Of a stretch of 64,000 bases of DNA, positions 1 through 9,722 are shown one piece after another (position 1 is the stretch's first letter; each line of letters opens with the position of its first letter). Under the pieces are notes generated by a model that saw only the letters and a list, made by a program, of their open reading frames with translations, ran no database searches and was not told where the DNA came from. The DNA is from an uncultured Flavobacteriaceae bacterium (lineage in GTDB: Bacteria > Bacteroidota > Bacteroidia > Flavobacteriales > Flavobacteriaceae), in NCBI GenBank assembly GCA_934675205.1, contig CAKUPQ010000002.1, positions 620,001-684,000 of the forward strand. Reading direction: 5' to 3'. The translations under genes were made by a program, and so were the position numbers.

Positions 1-1370
1 GGACAGGCAATAATCAAAACAGCCGTAAATACATTAAAAGCCGTATTGACATCTTTCGGAAGCCAAAATCCAAGTCCGGTAAAGGCAATCAACAGCAAAA
101 TCGGAGTAAAATAATGGCTGACTTTCGTGATAAGCGTAGTATAACTCTGATTGTTTTTCTTGTCAAAAACCTCATTATCCCATAATTGCGTCAGGTAACT
201 TTGCGAAACAGAATCAGTAACTTCCATTTCCATAAGGTTTCCGAGTTGTTTTCCTCCTGCAAAAATCTTATCTCCCGATTTTTTGGCAATCGGAACAGCC
301 TCTCCTGTTACAAAACTGTAATCTATATGGATTGAACTGCTTATCAGGATTCCGTCAACGGGAATAAGCTCCTGATTTCGGATAAGCAACCTATCCCCTT
401 TTTCCAAGTCATAAACCGAAACCGAACTTTCGGATTTATCAGAATTGATTTTGGTTACCGCAATCGGAAAATACGACTTAAAATCCCTTTCAAACGACAA
501 GAAATCGTAGGTTTTCTGTTGGAATAATTTTCCTAAAAGCATAAAGAAAACAAGAGAAGCCAACGTATCGAAAAATCCTTGTCCGTAACCGAAAATAATA
601 TCTATCGTACTTCGGACAAACATCACAATAAGTCCTAAAGACATCGGAATATTAATGTCAAACGTTTTGGCTTTAAGACTGTGATAGGCCGCTTTATGAT
701 ACACACTTGCAGAATACAAAAACGTAGGAAGTGCCAAAGCAAAAATCAACCACCTAAAGAAAGGTCTGTACTTTTCCATCCAGATATCCTCAACTCCAAA
801 GTATTCAGGAAAAGACAAAAGCATAATATTTCCGAAACAGAAAAAGGCAACTCCGACTTTATAAATCAGACTTCGGTCGGTTTTTGGTTTTTTTTGGTCG
901 TAATTTTCTAACGAAATATAAGGTTCATAACCGATTTTACAGAGAAGAAGTACGATTTTTTTGACCGAAGTACCATTCGGATTAAAGGTTATACGGACTT
1001 TTTTCTGATGAAAATTTACTTGTGAAGTGATGATTCCCTCCTGTAATTTATTCAGGTTTTCGAGTATCCAAATACACGAACTGCAATGGATATACGGAAC
1101 GTAAAGCGAAATGATATGCGTATCATCTTCTTTGAATTCCAATAACTTATCGACAATTTTTTCGTTGTCTAAAAAATCGAATTTTCCTTGTGTATCCCGT
1201 GGAGCCGTTCCTGCATTTTTCTCGATTTCGTAATACGAAATCAAATCACTTTCCCTGAATATTTCGTAAACCGTTTTACAACCTACACAACAAAAGGATT
1301 TTTCGTCAAATACAATTCTTTGTTTTTCAGAGAATTCATCTCCACAATGGAAACAATGATTTGATTCCAT
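1..1370 (-). CDS. ccoI: Heavy-metal translocating P-type ATPase, CcoI/FixI type (partial, 3' end outside window)
   Basis: Reading from ATG at 1368-1370 gives 456 codons running off the left edge, ending in VLIIACP, the start of the CPC ion-binding motif. The N-terminus has a CxxC (residues 6-9) and a CCVGC cluster (27-31), then an HMA-like domain with HCSSCIW (Cys 96 and 99). Several hydrophobic segments follow from about residue 150, then the actuator-domain TGE motif (FVTGEAVPI). This order is typical of the copper ATPase that supplies copper for cbb3-type cytochrome oxidase assembly. The divergent Fnr gene fits, since fnr and cco genes are often neighbours in Flavobacteriia. The P-loop, phosphorylation site and any downstream ccoS/ccoNO genes lie outside the window, so the exact CcoI assignment is inferred from the N-terminus and context. 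Confidence 0.85.
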   Translation of the reverse strand, partial: MESNHCFHCGDEFSEKQRIVFDEKSFCCVGCKTVYEIFRESDLISYYEIEKNAGTAPRDTQGKFDFLDNEKIVDKLLEFKEDDTHIISLYVPYIHCSSCIWILENLNKLQEGIITSQVNFHQKKVRITFNPNGTSVKKIVLLLCKIGYEPYISLENYDQKKPKTDRSLIYKVGVAFFCFGNIMLLSFPEYFGVEDIWMEKYRPFFRWLIFALALPTFLYSASVYHKAAYHSLKAKTFDINIPMSLGLIVMFVRSTIDIIFGYGQGFFDTLASLVFFMLLGKLFQQKTYDFLSFERDFKSYFPIAVTKINSDKSESSVSVYDLEKGDRLLIRNQELIPVDGILISSSIHIDYSFVTGEAVPIAKKSGDKIFAGGKQLGNLMEMEVTDSVSQSYLTQLWDNEVFDKKNNQSYTTLITKVSHYFTPILLLIAFTGLGFWLPKDVNTAFNVFTAVLIIAC

Positions 1371-1420
1371 AAATTTGCTCTTTTACCTTGTGCAAAGTTC
1401 CCTTTAGATTTAAAGTAAAA

Positions 1421-1438
1421 ATATGATTTTTGTCATAT
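1421..1438. promoter_or_regulatory. Candidate Fnr/Crp operator, palindrome ATATGA-N6-TCATAT
   Basis: A perfect 6-bp inverted repeat separated by 6 bp lies between the divergent P-type ATPase and Fnr genes. The size and symmetry match Crp/Fnr family sites. A -7 element TATCTTTG at 1465-1472 reads toward fnr. Control of both genes, with autoregulation, is inference. Confidence 0.45.
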
Positions 1439-1495
1439 AATATAGTTTTGTAATATATATTTTTTATCTTTGATGTAATTTAAAATCATTTGGGT

Positions 1496-2173
1496 ATGAG
1501 CAAATGTGAACAATGTATTGCGCGAGAATTCAGTGCTTTTAAAACATTAAGCAAAGAAGAATTACTCCGAGTGTCCGATTGTAAGACTTCTTATACAATC
1601 AAAAAAGGTGAAAATCTTTTTGAAGAAGGACAAACCTTAAACGGAATTTTCTGTATCAAAAACGGTGTCTGCAAGATTTCCAAGTTAAGTGATAACGGTA
1701 AAAATCATATCATAAAGCTCATTTCTAAAGGAGATGTTTTGGGCGAACGCTCTTTGGTAAACGAAGAACCTCTGAATTTGAGTGCGACAGCTCTCGAAGA
1801 TATGGAAGTATGCTTTGTTCCGAAAGCCGAAGTTATGGGATTCTTCAAAAACAACATTGATTTTTCGTTGGAAGTGCTCCGAAATGTCTGCGAAAACCTC
1901 AAAGAAGCCGACAACGATTTGGTTAATATGGCTCAAAAAACCGTCAAAGAACGATTAGCCTATACCCTACTCTACCTGAAAGATAAATTCGGAATCAACG
2001 AAGACCGAACTCTAAAAATCCAACTTTCCAGAGAAGAGCTTTCAGGAATTATCGGAACTGCAACCGAAAGCTGTATCCGACTTTTATCCGATTTCAAAAA
2101 AGAAGGATTTATTGACCTAATCGGTAAAAAAATCAGTATCGAAAACGAAAGAGAATTGAGGAGAATGGTGTGA
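1496..2173 (+). CDS. Crp/Fnr family transcriptional regulator, Fnr-like
   Basis: A 225-residue protein counted from ATG 1496; a TTG two codons upstream is possible but less likely. The N-terminus carries Cys 4, Cys 7 and Cys 29 (CEQC and VSDC), and another Cys sits in the central dimerisation helix (RNVCENL). That spacing suggests an oxygen-sensing [4Fe-4S] Fnr type rather than a cAMP receptor. A cyclic-nucleotide-binding-like beta-roll follows (GENLFEEGQ, GDVLGERSL). The C-terminal winged helix is LSREELSGIIGTATESCIRL, typical of the family. The gene is divergent from a CcoI-type ATPase with a palindromic candidate operator between them and its own -7 element TATCTTTG at 1465. It probably controls microaerobic respiration genes. 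Oxygen sensing is inferred from the cysteines. Confidence 0.85.
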   Translation: MSKCEQCIAREFSAFKTLSKEELLRVSDCKTSYTIKKGENLFEEGQTLNGIFCIKNGVCKISKLSDNGKNHIIKLISKGDVLGERSLVNEEPLNLSATALEDMEVCFVPKAEVMGFFKNNIDFSLEVLRNVCENLKEADNDLVNMAQKTVKERLAYTLLYLKDKFGINEDRTLKIQLSREELSGIIGTATESCIRLLSDFKKEGFIDLIGKKISIENERELRRMV

Positions 2174-2200
2174 ATAATTGACTATAGTAATCCTCTCTTT

Positions 2201-3070
2201 TCACCTCCCATAAACCTGCGAAATCACAATTAGTACAACCGCAACAAGGGCTAAAACAATTCCGAAGTAGTTCTTTTTGTTGAGTTTTTCTTTAAAAAAC
2301 AATACTCCGATAAAACTTCCGAGGATAATTACTCCCAAATTCATCGTGGCAAAAACCGTTGACGGATTTTCGGATAATTCTTTGTGAGCTTTCAGATAAA
2401 AATAAATATTCCCGAAATTCAACAATCCGAGAGCGATTCCCCAAAAAATATTATTGATTCCGAATTTTTGTTTTTTCGTAACAATCAAAAATCCGTTTAT
2501 CAGCCAAGCCACAACCAAAGCTCCGATAAAAGTCAGGTACAACGTAGTTGTAAAAGCAAGTTCCGAAAAAATAACCATTTTTTTGAACAAAACATCAATT
2601 ACTCCGAATCCCAATAAAACCAATAAAGGATATTGCCATTTTTTATTCGTATTTTGGTTGATTTCCGCTTTGTCTAACGTAAAGAAAATAGCAATAAATG
2701 CAATGATAAGCCCGATAATTTTGTAAGTCGTAAACCTTTCGTCAAACAAGAAATACGATGCCACAATCGGAATAAAAAGCGATAATCGTTGAGCAATATC
2801 GGTTTTTACGATTCCTACGTGTTTAATCGAAAGTGCCTGAATCAAAAATACCATAGGCAATAAAATCCACAAACCCGAAAGAATCAAAAAAGGTAAATTG
2901 TTTACAGCTGTTTCACTTAAATCAGGACTAAAGATAAACTTTGCAAGTAGCAGAGCAACAAGGTAATTCCACCCAATAATCTGCATAAAAGTAACATCAT
3001 ACTTTTTGGCAATTTTTAGTAAAATTCCTACGCTTACGCTACAAATAAGACTGATGATTATTGAAAGCAT
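2201..3070 (-). CDS. DMT superfamily (EamA-like) transporter
   Basis: A 289-residue, very hydrophobic protein. The start is taken at ATG 3068-3070 (MLSIIISLICSVSVGIL) because the upstream in-frame extension is AT-rich intergenic sequence with an inverted repeat. About ten membrane segments in two halves match drug/metabolite transporters of the EamA family; the C-terminal half has the usual NLGVIILGSFIGVLFFKEKL pattern. Substrate unknown. It lies downstream of acs on the same strand but a 100-bp gap with a hairpin separates them, so co-transcription is doubtful. It converges on the Fnr gene across 27 bp. Confidence 0.75.
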   Translation of the reverse strand: MLSIIISLICSVSVGILLKIAKKYDVTFMQIIGWNYLVALLLAKFIFSPDLSETAVNNLPFLILSGLWILLPMVFLIQALSIKHVGIVKTDIAQRLSLFIPIVASYFLFDERFTTYKIIGLIIAFIAIFFTLDKAEINQNTNKKWQYPLLVLLGFGVIDVLFKKMVIFSELAFTTTLYLTFIGALVVAWLINGFLIVTKKQKFGINNIFWGIALGLLNFGNIYFYLKAHKELSENPSTVFATMNLGVIILGSFIGVLFFKEKLNKKNYFGIVLALVAVVLIVISQVYGR

Positions 3071-3108
3071 TGTTTTATTTTTTTGTATATTGTATAGCTG
3101 TAAAACGC

Positions 3109-3152
3109 ATAATGTATATTGTATCTGATAAGCAAAATACAATATACATTAT
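3109..3152. repeat. Inverted repeat, 16-bp perfect arms
   Basis: ATAATGTATATTGTAT at 3109-3124 is mirrored at 3137-3152 with a 12-bp loop, between acs and the DMT gene. AT-rich; it could form a hairpin in the acs 3' region. No clear T-tract follows on either strand. Confidence 0.6.
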
Positions 3153-3170
3153 ACAATTATACAATTAAAA

Positions 3171-5081
3171 CTACTCTACCCTGTTATCTTTAATCAAATC
3201 AATACTTTCAGGATTCAATAGTGTTGAAGTATCTCCGAAATTAGAGAAATCTCCCTCGGCTATTTTCCGTAAAATCCTACGCATAATTTTCCCCGAACGG
3301 GTTTTCGGAAGTCCTGCCACAAACTGAATCTTATCCAACTTCGCAATCGGTCCGATATGGGTAGCAATATGTTGATTGATTTCGTTTCGCAGATTGGTTT
3401 GGTCTCTTGTTTTCCCTGTCTGCTTGAGGGTAATAAATCCGTAAAGGGCATTTCCTTTAATATCGTGAGGATAACCAACAATCGCAGATTCCGCAACAGC
3501 AGGGTGTTCGTTGATAGCGTCTTCAATCGGTGCTGTTCCGAGATTATGCCCTGAAACAATGACCACATCATCTACCCTACCCGTAATTCTGTAATATCCG
3601 ACTTCGTCCCGCAAAGCTCCGTCTCCTGTAAAATATTTTCCCGGAAAAGCCGAAAAATACGTATCTATATATCTTTGGTGGTCGCCCCAAATCGTTCTTG
3701 CAATTCCGGGCCAAGGGAATTTAATACACAAACTTCCCGTAACCTGATTATCTTCAATTTCGTTTCGTTTGTCATCCATCAAAACAGCCTGAACTCCCGG
3801 AAGCGGAAGTGTAGCATACGTAGGTTTTGTAGGGGTTACAAACGGAAGTGGTGCAATCATAATTCCTCCCGTTTCGGTTTGCCACCACGTATCGGTAATC
3901 GGACAACGCTTATCTCCTACGTGGTTGTTGTACCAGTGCCAAGCTTCCTCATTGATTGGCTCTCCAACAGAACCCAATACTTTAATTGACGATAGATCAT
4001 GTTTGGTAACCCAATCTGCACTTTCTTTGGCTAATGAACGAATGGCAGTCGGAGCGGTATAAAACGAAGTTATTTTATGCTTTTCAATCGTTTCCCAAAA
4101 ACGCCCGAAATCAGGGTAATTCGGAATCCCTTCAAACAAAACTGTTGTAGCTCCGTTTAATAAAGGTCCGTAAACAATGTATGAATGTCCCGTAATCCAG
4201 CCAATATCAGCCGTACACCAATAAATATCGTTTTCTTCGTAACGGAAAACATTCTGGAATGTATAAGCCGTATAAATCATATAACCAGCTGTGGTATGCA
4301 CCATTCCTTTTGGTTTTCCTGTCGAACCCGAAGTATAAAGAATGAATAGCGGGTCTTCTGAATCCATAATTTCAGCTACATTACTGGCAGAAGCTGTATC
4401 CAACAAAGGTTGTAACCATTTGTCTCTTCCCTCTTTCATCGGAACGTCTGTATGCGTTCTTTTAACAACCAAAACCGTTTCTACCAAAGTTGCTTTTTCC
4501 AAAGCTTCATCTACGATTCCTTTTAAATCAATGGTTTTATTTCCTCTGTACGAACCGTCTGCAGTAATCAAAAATTTAGCATCACAGTCTATGATTCTCG
4601 AACTCAAAGCAGAGGCAGAAAACCCTGCAAATACAACCGAGTGAACAGCTCCGATTCTCGCACAAGCCAATAACGTAACAGCCAATTCGGGAATCATCGG
4701 AAGATAAATACAAACTCTATCCCCTTTCTTAACTCCTTGCTCTTTCAATACGTTTGCCATTTTGCAAACTCTTTCGTAAAGCTCGTTATACGTAATGTGT
4801 TGTGCCTCTTCTTTCGGATCGTTCGGCTCAAAAATAATAGCGGTTTTATTTCCTCTTTTGTTCAGATGTCTGTCAATACAATTTTTGGTAATGTTCAACT
4901 TTCCGTTTACAAACCAACTGATTTCTGCCTTTGACATATCGTATTCCAACACCTTGTCCCATCTCTGATACCAAGTAAAATTTTCGTCTGCTATACGTTC
5001 CCAAAACTTTCTCGGTTCACGAACAGATTTGTTGTACATCTTGAAATACTGCTCTAAATTTTCTACTTTATAATAGCTCAT
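3171..5081 (-). CDS. acs: Acetyl-CoA synthetase (AMP-forming)
   Basis: Activates acetate with ATP and CoA to acetyl-CoA via acetyl-AMP. At 636 residues it is slightly shorter than the usual 650. The adenylation-family core motif YTSGSTGKPKGMVH lies near residue 260. GSVGEPINEEAW, the TDTWWQTETGG motif and TGRVDDVVIVSGHNLGT are all present. The C-terminal KTRSGKIMRRILRK contains the lysine that is acetylated to switch the enzyme off in well-studied homologues. The N-terminal ACAS_N segment (FWERIADENFTWYQRWDKVL) is intact. A -7-like TATATTTG lies on the minus strand at 5105-5112, about 24 bp upstream of the start codon. The gene stands alone on its transcript as far as can be seen. Confidence 0.97.
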   Translation of the reverse strand: MSYYKVENLEQYFKMYNKSVREPRKFWERIADENFTWYQRWDKVLEYDMSKAEISWFVNGKLNITKNCIDRHLNKRGNKTAIIFEPNDPKEEAQHITYNELYERVCKMANVLKEQGVKKGDRVCIYLPMIPELAVTLLACARIGAVHSVVFAGFSASALSSRIIDCDAKFLITADGSYRGNKTIDLKGIVDEALEKATLVETVLVVKRTHTDVPMKEGRDKWLQPLLDTASASNVAEIMDSEDPLFILYTSGSTGKPKGMVHTTAGYMIYTAYTFQNVFRYEENDIYWCTADIGWITGHSYIVYGPLLNGATTVLFEGIPNYPDFGRFWETIEKHKITSFYTAPTAIRSLAKESADWVTKHDLSSIKVLGSVGEPINEEAWHWYNNHVGDKRCPITDTWWQTETGGIMIAPLPFVTPTKPTYATLPLPGVQAVLMDDKRNEIEDNQVTGSLCIKFPWPGIARTIWGDHQRYIDTYFSAFPGKYFTGDGALRDEVGYYRITGRVDDVVIVSGHNLGTAPIEDAINEHPAVAESAIVGYPHDIKGNALYGFITLKQTGKTRDQTNLRNEINQHIATHIGPIAKLDKIQFVAGLPKTRSGKIMRRILRKIAEGDFSNFGDTSTLLNPESIDLIKDNRVE

Positions 5082-5221
5082 AATTGTTAGTTATTTGTTT
5101 AGGTCAAATATATTGAAAAAAAACTTTTGTTGTTATGTATATTCGCTAAAATGATATAGGTGTTGGTTGTTATCCGAAGATTGTCAATTATAATTATTTC
5201 AAGACTGATGTAAAATTATAA

Positions 5222-5362
5222 TTTCTCACAAAAATACGAAATACTATATCAATACGATTTACATATCTCCCTATCGGTAAATTTTATTTCACAGCCAAAA
5301 ATATGTTGGATTCGTCAGATATTTTGGAAGTAACAGACGGATATTTTGATTTTACGTATTAA
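5222..5362 (+). pseudogene. Possible decayed gene tail upstream of an orphan terminator
   Basis: The 420-bp gap between the divergent acs and uvrA genes holds no intact gene. An open frame of 46 codons without a proper start (in-frame stop at 5219-5221) ends at 5362 with the protein-like tail MLDSSDILEVTDGYFDFTY from ATG 5303. A strong plus-strand terminator follows 26 bp later (5389-5425). No current plus-strand gene needs that terminator, which is why I suggest a gene remnant. It could equally be a very small gene or chance. The family is not recognised. Confidence 0.25.
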
Positions 5363-5388
5363 AAACCAAATTTTTAATCCTTGATTCT

Positions 5389-5425
5389 AAATCCATTATT
5401 TCTTCGGAAATAGTGGATTTTTTTT
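5389..5425 (+). terminator. Intrinsic terminator with C(UUCG)G tetraloop
   Basis: A 14-bp stem (AAATCCATTATTTC pairing GAAATAGTGGATTT, one G-U pair) closes a UUCG loop at 5403-5406 and is followed by at least five T. It points on the plus strand although no intact plus-strand gene precedes it since 2173. Confidence 0.8.
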
Positions 5426-5433
5426 AACCAAAA

Positions 5434-5471
5434 AATTAACCATTCACCATTTATAATTAACCATTCACCAT
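5434..5471 (+). repeat. Direct repeat, two copies of a 17-mer upstream of uvrA
   Basis: AATTAACCATTCACCAT occurs at 5434-5450 and again at 5455-5471, a 21-bp period. The second copy lies 8 bp before the uvrA -7 element. It may be simple intergenic duplication or a pair of regulator sites. Confidence 0.6.
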
Positions 5472-5478
5472 AAATAGT

Positions 5479-5486
5479 TATCTTTG
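5479..5486 (+). promoter_or_regulatory. uvrA promoter -7 element (TATCTTTG)
   Basis: A perfect match to the Bacteroidota -7 consensus TAnnTTTG, 16 bp before the uvrA ATG at 5503, implying a very short leader. No LexA-type site was recognised around it. Confidence 0.65.
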
Positions 5487-5502
5487 CATTTTGCCAAAAT
5501 TT

Positions 5503-8334
5503 ATGTCTGAAATACAAGAAAACATAGAGGTTTATGGAGCGAGAGTTCATAATCTGAAAAACATAGATGTTACCATTCCGAGGGAAAAATTAGTCGTTAT
5601 TACGGGACTTTCGGGTTCGGGTAAGTCGTCTTTGGCTTTTGACACGATTTATTCGGAAGGACAACGAAGATACATCGAAACGTTCTCTGCTTATGCAAGG
5701 CAGTTTTTAGGAGGATTGGAACGTCCTGATGTAGATAAAATTGACGGATTATCTCCTGTAATTGCCATCGAACAGAAAACTACAAGTAAAAATCCACGTT
5801 CAACGGTTGGAACTGTAACCGAAATTTACGATTTTTTGCGTTTGCTTTTTGCAAGAGGTTCTGATGCTTTCAGTTACAATACGGGAAAAAAAATGGTAAG
5901 TTATACCGATGAGCAAATCAAAGAACTTATCACAGGACAATATCAAGGAAAACGCATTTCGATTTTATCTCCCGTAATCCGTTCCAGAAAAGGGCATTAC
6001 AGAGAATTATTTGAGCAGATTGCCAAACAGGGATTCGTAAAAGTTCGTGTAAACGGAGAAGTCAAAGACCTTGAAAAAGGAATGAAACTCGACCGATACA
6101 AAACCCACGACATCGAAATCGTAATCGACAGATTACTTATTGACGACCACAAAGATTTGGATAATCGTTTGTCGGAAAGTATAAAAACGGCAATGTATCA
6201 CGGAGAAGATACGCTTATGGTTTTGGAGCAGGAGAGTCAGGAAGTTCGGTTTTTCAGTCGGACTTTGATGTGTTTGGATTCGGGGATTTCGTACCCAAGT
6301 CCCGAGCCGAATACGTTTTCGTTCAATTCCCCGAAAGGAGCTTGTCCCGACTGCAACGGGCTTGGAACAGTAAACGAAATCAACCTGAACAAAGTCATTC
6401 CGAATCCGAAATTATCTATAAAAAGCGGAGGATTTGCTCCACTCGGAGAATATAAAAACTCGTGGATTTTCAAACAATTAGAGATTATCGGAGCTAAATT
6501 CGACTTTAGGCTCTCCGATGCGATTGAGGACATTCCGCAAGAAGCAATGGATATAATTCTGAACGGAGGAAACGAAAAATTCTCCGTAAAATCGGAAGTA
6601 ATGGGAATCACTCGTGATTATAAAATTGATTTTGAAGGAATTGCAAATTTCATCAAAAACCAACACAACGAAACCGATTCTACTTCCATAAAACGTTGGG
6701 CAAAAGAGTTTATGGACGAAGTACATTGTCCGAGTTGCGGAGGAAGTCGTTTAAGAAAAGAAGCTCTTTATTTTAAGGTAAACGAAAAAAACATCTACGA
6801 ATTAGCCTCGATGGATATTGAGGAATTATACAATTGGTTTTTGGATGTTGAAAAGCATTTGTCCGAAAAGCAAAAAGCAATTTCGTACGAAATCGTAAAG
6901 GAAATTTCTACACGATTGAAATTCCTTTTAGATGTTGGACTTACTTATTTAAGCATCAACCGAAGTTCTGGTTCACTTTCGGGTGGAGAAGCACAACGGA
7001 TTCGTTTGGCTACACAAATCGGGTCGCAATTGGTCGGAGTGCTGTATATTTTGGACGAACCGAGCATCGGATTGCATCAGAGAGATAACGAAAAACTGAT
7101 TGCTTCCCTCAAACAATTACGGGATATCGGTAATTCCGTTTTGGTTGTCGAGCACGATAAAGATATGATTTTGGAAGCCGATTATGTAATTGATATTGGA
7201 CCAAAAGCAGGGAAATTCGGAGGAACAATCGTCAGCAAAGGCACTCCGAAACAACTTTTAAAGGAAAAAACTTTAACCGCCTCCTATCTGAACGGAATCA
7301 AAGAAATCGAGATTCCGAAGGAAAGACGAAAAGGAAACGGAAAATTCCTGAAGCTTTCGGGAGCTACGGGAAATAACCTCAAAAATGTTTCAGTTGAGTT
7401 TCCACTCGGAACGCTTATCGGAATTACGGGAGTTTCGGGAAGTGGAAAATCCACATTGATAAACCAAACCCTCTACCCTATTCTGAACGCACATTTTTTT
7501 AATGCGGTCAAAAAACCGATGCCTTACAAAAAGATTGAGGGACTGGAACATATCGACAAGGTAATTGCAATTGATCAAAGTCCGATTGGGAGAACACCTC
7601 GTTCAAACCCTGCTACTTATACCGAAGTTTTCTCGGAAATCCGTTCGCTTTTCACGCAAACTCCCGAAGCAATGATTCGTGGTTACAAACCCGGACGTTT
7701 TAGCTTTAACGTAAAAGGAGGACGATGTGAAACCTGTGAAGGTTCGGGAGTAAAAACCATCGAAATGGGATTTTTACCCGATGTTTATGTCGAATGTGAT
7801 TCGTGTTACGGAAAGCGTTTTAATCGTGAAACACTCGAAATTCGCTACAAAGGAAAATCGATTGCAGATATACTCGATATGACTATTGATGAAGCCGTTC
7901 CGTTTTTTGAGAATATTCCAAAAATCAATCGAAAAATAAAAACTATTCAAGACGTAGGATTGGGATATATCACGCTTGGTCAGCAAAGTACGACACTTTC
8001 GGGAGGAGAAGCTCAACGGGTAAAATTAGCAACCGAACTTTCCAAAAAAGATACGGGAAATACGTTTTATATTTTGGACGAACCCACCACAGGACTACAT
8101 TTTGAAGATGTAAAAGTACTTATGGAAGTCATCAACCGACTTGTCGAAAAAGGGAATACAGTGCTGATTATCGAACATAATCTTGATGTAATTAAACTTT
8201 CGGATTATATTATTGACATCGGTTACGAGGGAGGAAAAGACGGAGGAAAAGTCGTAGCAGTCGGAACTCCCGAAGAAATTGCACAAAACAAAAAAAGCTA
8301 TACAGCTAAATTTTTGAAAAAAGAATTATCTTAG
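5503..8334 (+). CDS. uvrA: Excinuclease ABC subunit A
   Basis: The damage-recognition ATPase of nucleotide excision repair, 943 residues from ATG 5503; an in-frame TTG at 5491 lies just after the -7 element and is rejected. Two ABC ATPase modules are complete: Walker [13 protein letters not shown] and [12 protein letters not shown]; signatures [17 protein letters not shown] and [16 protein letters not shown]; Walker B/H-loops [13 protein letters not shown] and [13 protein letters not shown]. Zinc-binding cysteines appear as CPDCNG, CPSCGG and CETCEG...CDSCYG. Length and motifs are normal, so the protein should be functional. It pairs with UvrB and UvrC encoded elsewhere. Confidence 0.98.
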   Translation: MSEIQENIEVYGARVHNLKNIDVTIPREKLVVITGLSGSGKSSLAFDTIYSEGQRRYIETFSAYARQFLGGLERPDVDKIDGLSPVIAIEQKTTSKNPRSTVGTVTEIYDFLRLLFARGSDAFSYNTGKKMVSYTDEQIKELITGQYQGKRISILSPVIRSRKGHYRELFEQIAKQGFVKVRVNGEVKDLEKGMKLDRYKTHDIEIVIDRLLIDDHKDLDNRLSESIKTAMYHGEDTLMVLEQESQEVRFFSRTLMCLDSGISYPSPEPNTFSFNSPKGACPDCNGLGTVNEINLNKVIPNPKLSIKSGGFAPLGEYKNSWIFKQLEIIGAKFDFRLSDAIEDIPQEAMDIILNGGNEKFSVKSEVMGITRDYKIDFEGIANFIKNQHNETDSTSIKRWAKEFMDEVHCPSCGGSRLRKEALYFKVNEKNIYELASMDIEELYNWFLDVEKHLSEKQKAISYEIVKEISTRLKFLLDVGLTYLSINRSSGSLSGGEAQRIRLATQIGSQLVGVLYILDEPSIGLHQRDNEKLIASLKQLRDIGNSVLVVEHDKDMILEADYVIDIGPKAGKFGGTIVSKGTPKQLLKEKTLTASYLNGIKEIEIPKERRKGNGKFLKLSGATGNNLKNVSVEFPLGTLIGITGVSGSGKSTLINQTLYPILNAHFFNAVKKPMPYKKIEGLEHIDKVIAIDQSPIGRTPRSNPATYTEVFSEIRSLFTQTPEAMIRGYKPGRFSFNVKGGRCETCEGSGVKTIEMGFLPDVYVECDSCYGKRFNRETLEIRYKGKSIADILDMTIDEAVPFFENIPKINRKIKTIQDVGLGYITLGQQSTTLSGGEAQRVKLATELSKKDTGNTFYILDEPTTGLHFEDVKVLMEVINRLVEKGNTVLIIEHNLDVIKLSDYIIDIGYEGGKDGGKVVAVGTPEEIAQNKKSYTAKFLKKELS

Positions 8335-8338
8335 TCGA

Positions 8339-9622
8339 ATGAAACTATTTTATACATACTTATCAATTTTTATTTTCCTTTTTGTTAATGCTTGCCAAGC
8401 ACAAAAAGAAAGTAGCGGCAACAGGTTGAATGGAGTAAACACAGAACTTGAAATATATAACCTTAAAGGTCATGTAAAAGAGATAAAATCGGTAACCATT
8501 ACCAATAGTGAAGATCAGGAGACTGTTCAAGACAATTTTTATTACAATAAAGATGTTGGAGGAGGGGGCTACATTCTTTATGAAAACGGACTTCTATATA
8601 AACTATTCTTACTGCCTGCACTATTTGATCAGAAAAATCATGTTTACAATATGCCAAGTGGCAATAATAATAGAATTATTGACACCATAAAAATTTTTAG
8701 CTACATTGATACAAGTAAAGACAGGTTTTTGTATAAAACAGTATATGACAGTATAGACCTTAAGAAAAAAATGAGTTTTTAACCTAAATATAGTTTTGTG
8801 GAAGTTTTAGGAGAGCTTAATATAAAACATGACATTTATAAATTAAATGTCAACAACTATAAATTAGATAGCAAAGAAGAAGACTTATCTATATATCTCT
8901 ATATATATGATTTTGACACAAAAGGCAGAATAAGAAAACAAAAAGAGTATATCAAATATTATTTTGATTGTGTTAATTATCAGGATACTCTAAAAATGTT
9001 TAACAAATCACCCAAGAAGCATCTTTCAGACCAAGAAAATTTAAGATTTGAATGGGATTATCACTATGACAATCAAGACCGTATCGTTAAGTTAGTGATG
9101 AATAACATTGGTGTAGATAATCAAAACTCAAAAGTAAATACTAGAAACAAATTAATTTATGAAATGGTCTATGACAATCAAAATAGGGTAATAGAACTAG
9201 AGGTGTTTTCTACAGGCACAAATAGACCCGAACCTAAATTAAATAAAACCTATAAATATGGATATCACCCCACAGAAAACTACTTACTCTATAAGGAAGA
9301 GATTTTAGATTCAATATATTTTTATAAATGGAATAATGGTGGCAGTTATGAATATAGAGACATACATTCCAAGATTCATTACAATACTTATGGAAATATC
9401 ATCAAAAGAGAGTTTTTGAGTGAAAGGAGTAAAATGGTCAACGAAAGAAAAGACCCCTATGAAGAATGGTGGCGTAATCCTTATGCTCCTCGCTATTATG
9501 AATACGAATATGATAAATATAACAACTGGACAAAATGCACCGCATATTTGAGAGGGGTTAAAACACCTAAACCGTCTGTGGTTATAGAGAGAGAAATAAC
9601 CTATTATGAAGATTCAAAATAA
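8339..9622 (+). pseudogene. Lipoprotein gene with YD-like repeats, interrupted by a single in-frame TAA
   Basis: One continuous reading frame runs from ATG 8339 to 9622 with a single stop, TAA at 8780-8782. The first part (147 codons) has a lipoprotein signal ending VNACQAQ. The rest, still in the same frame from 8783 (PKYSFVEVLGEL), has no start or signal of its own and contains YDNQDRIVKLVM, YDNQNRVIELEVF and a final YDKYNNWTKCTAYL, resembling the YD/RHS-like repeats of Bacteroidota surface lipoproteins. The simplest reading is one gene of about 427 codons broken by a recent nonsense mutation, for example GAA or CAA to TAA. The start is only 4 bp after uvrA, so it may be co-transcribed. Function unknown. 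A sequencing error is the main alternative. Confidence 0.75.
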
Positions 9623-9722
9623 TTTTTTCTAAAAAAGAGTTATATTAGTGAGATTGTTAAATCTAAAAAATAAAACATCACAACTTGAAACCAAAAAAAC
9701 TTTAAACCTAAAACCATAAAAA

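Noticed and set aside
6237-6611. Open frame of 124 codons antisense to uvrA
   Set aside because: It mirrors uvrA codons, has no promoter or family similarity, and uvrA is clearly intact there.
8780-8782. Programmed frameshift or stop-codon readthrough in the lipoprotein gene
   Set aside because: No frame change is needed and no slippery site, selenocysteine or readthrough context is visible; TAA is the least leaky stop.
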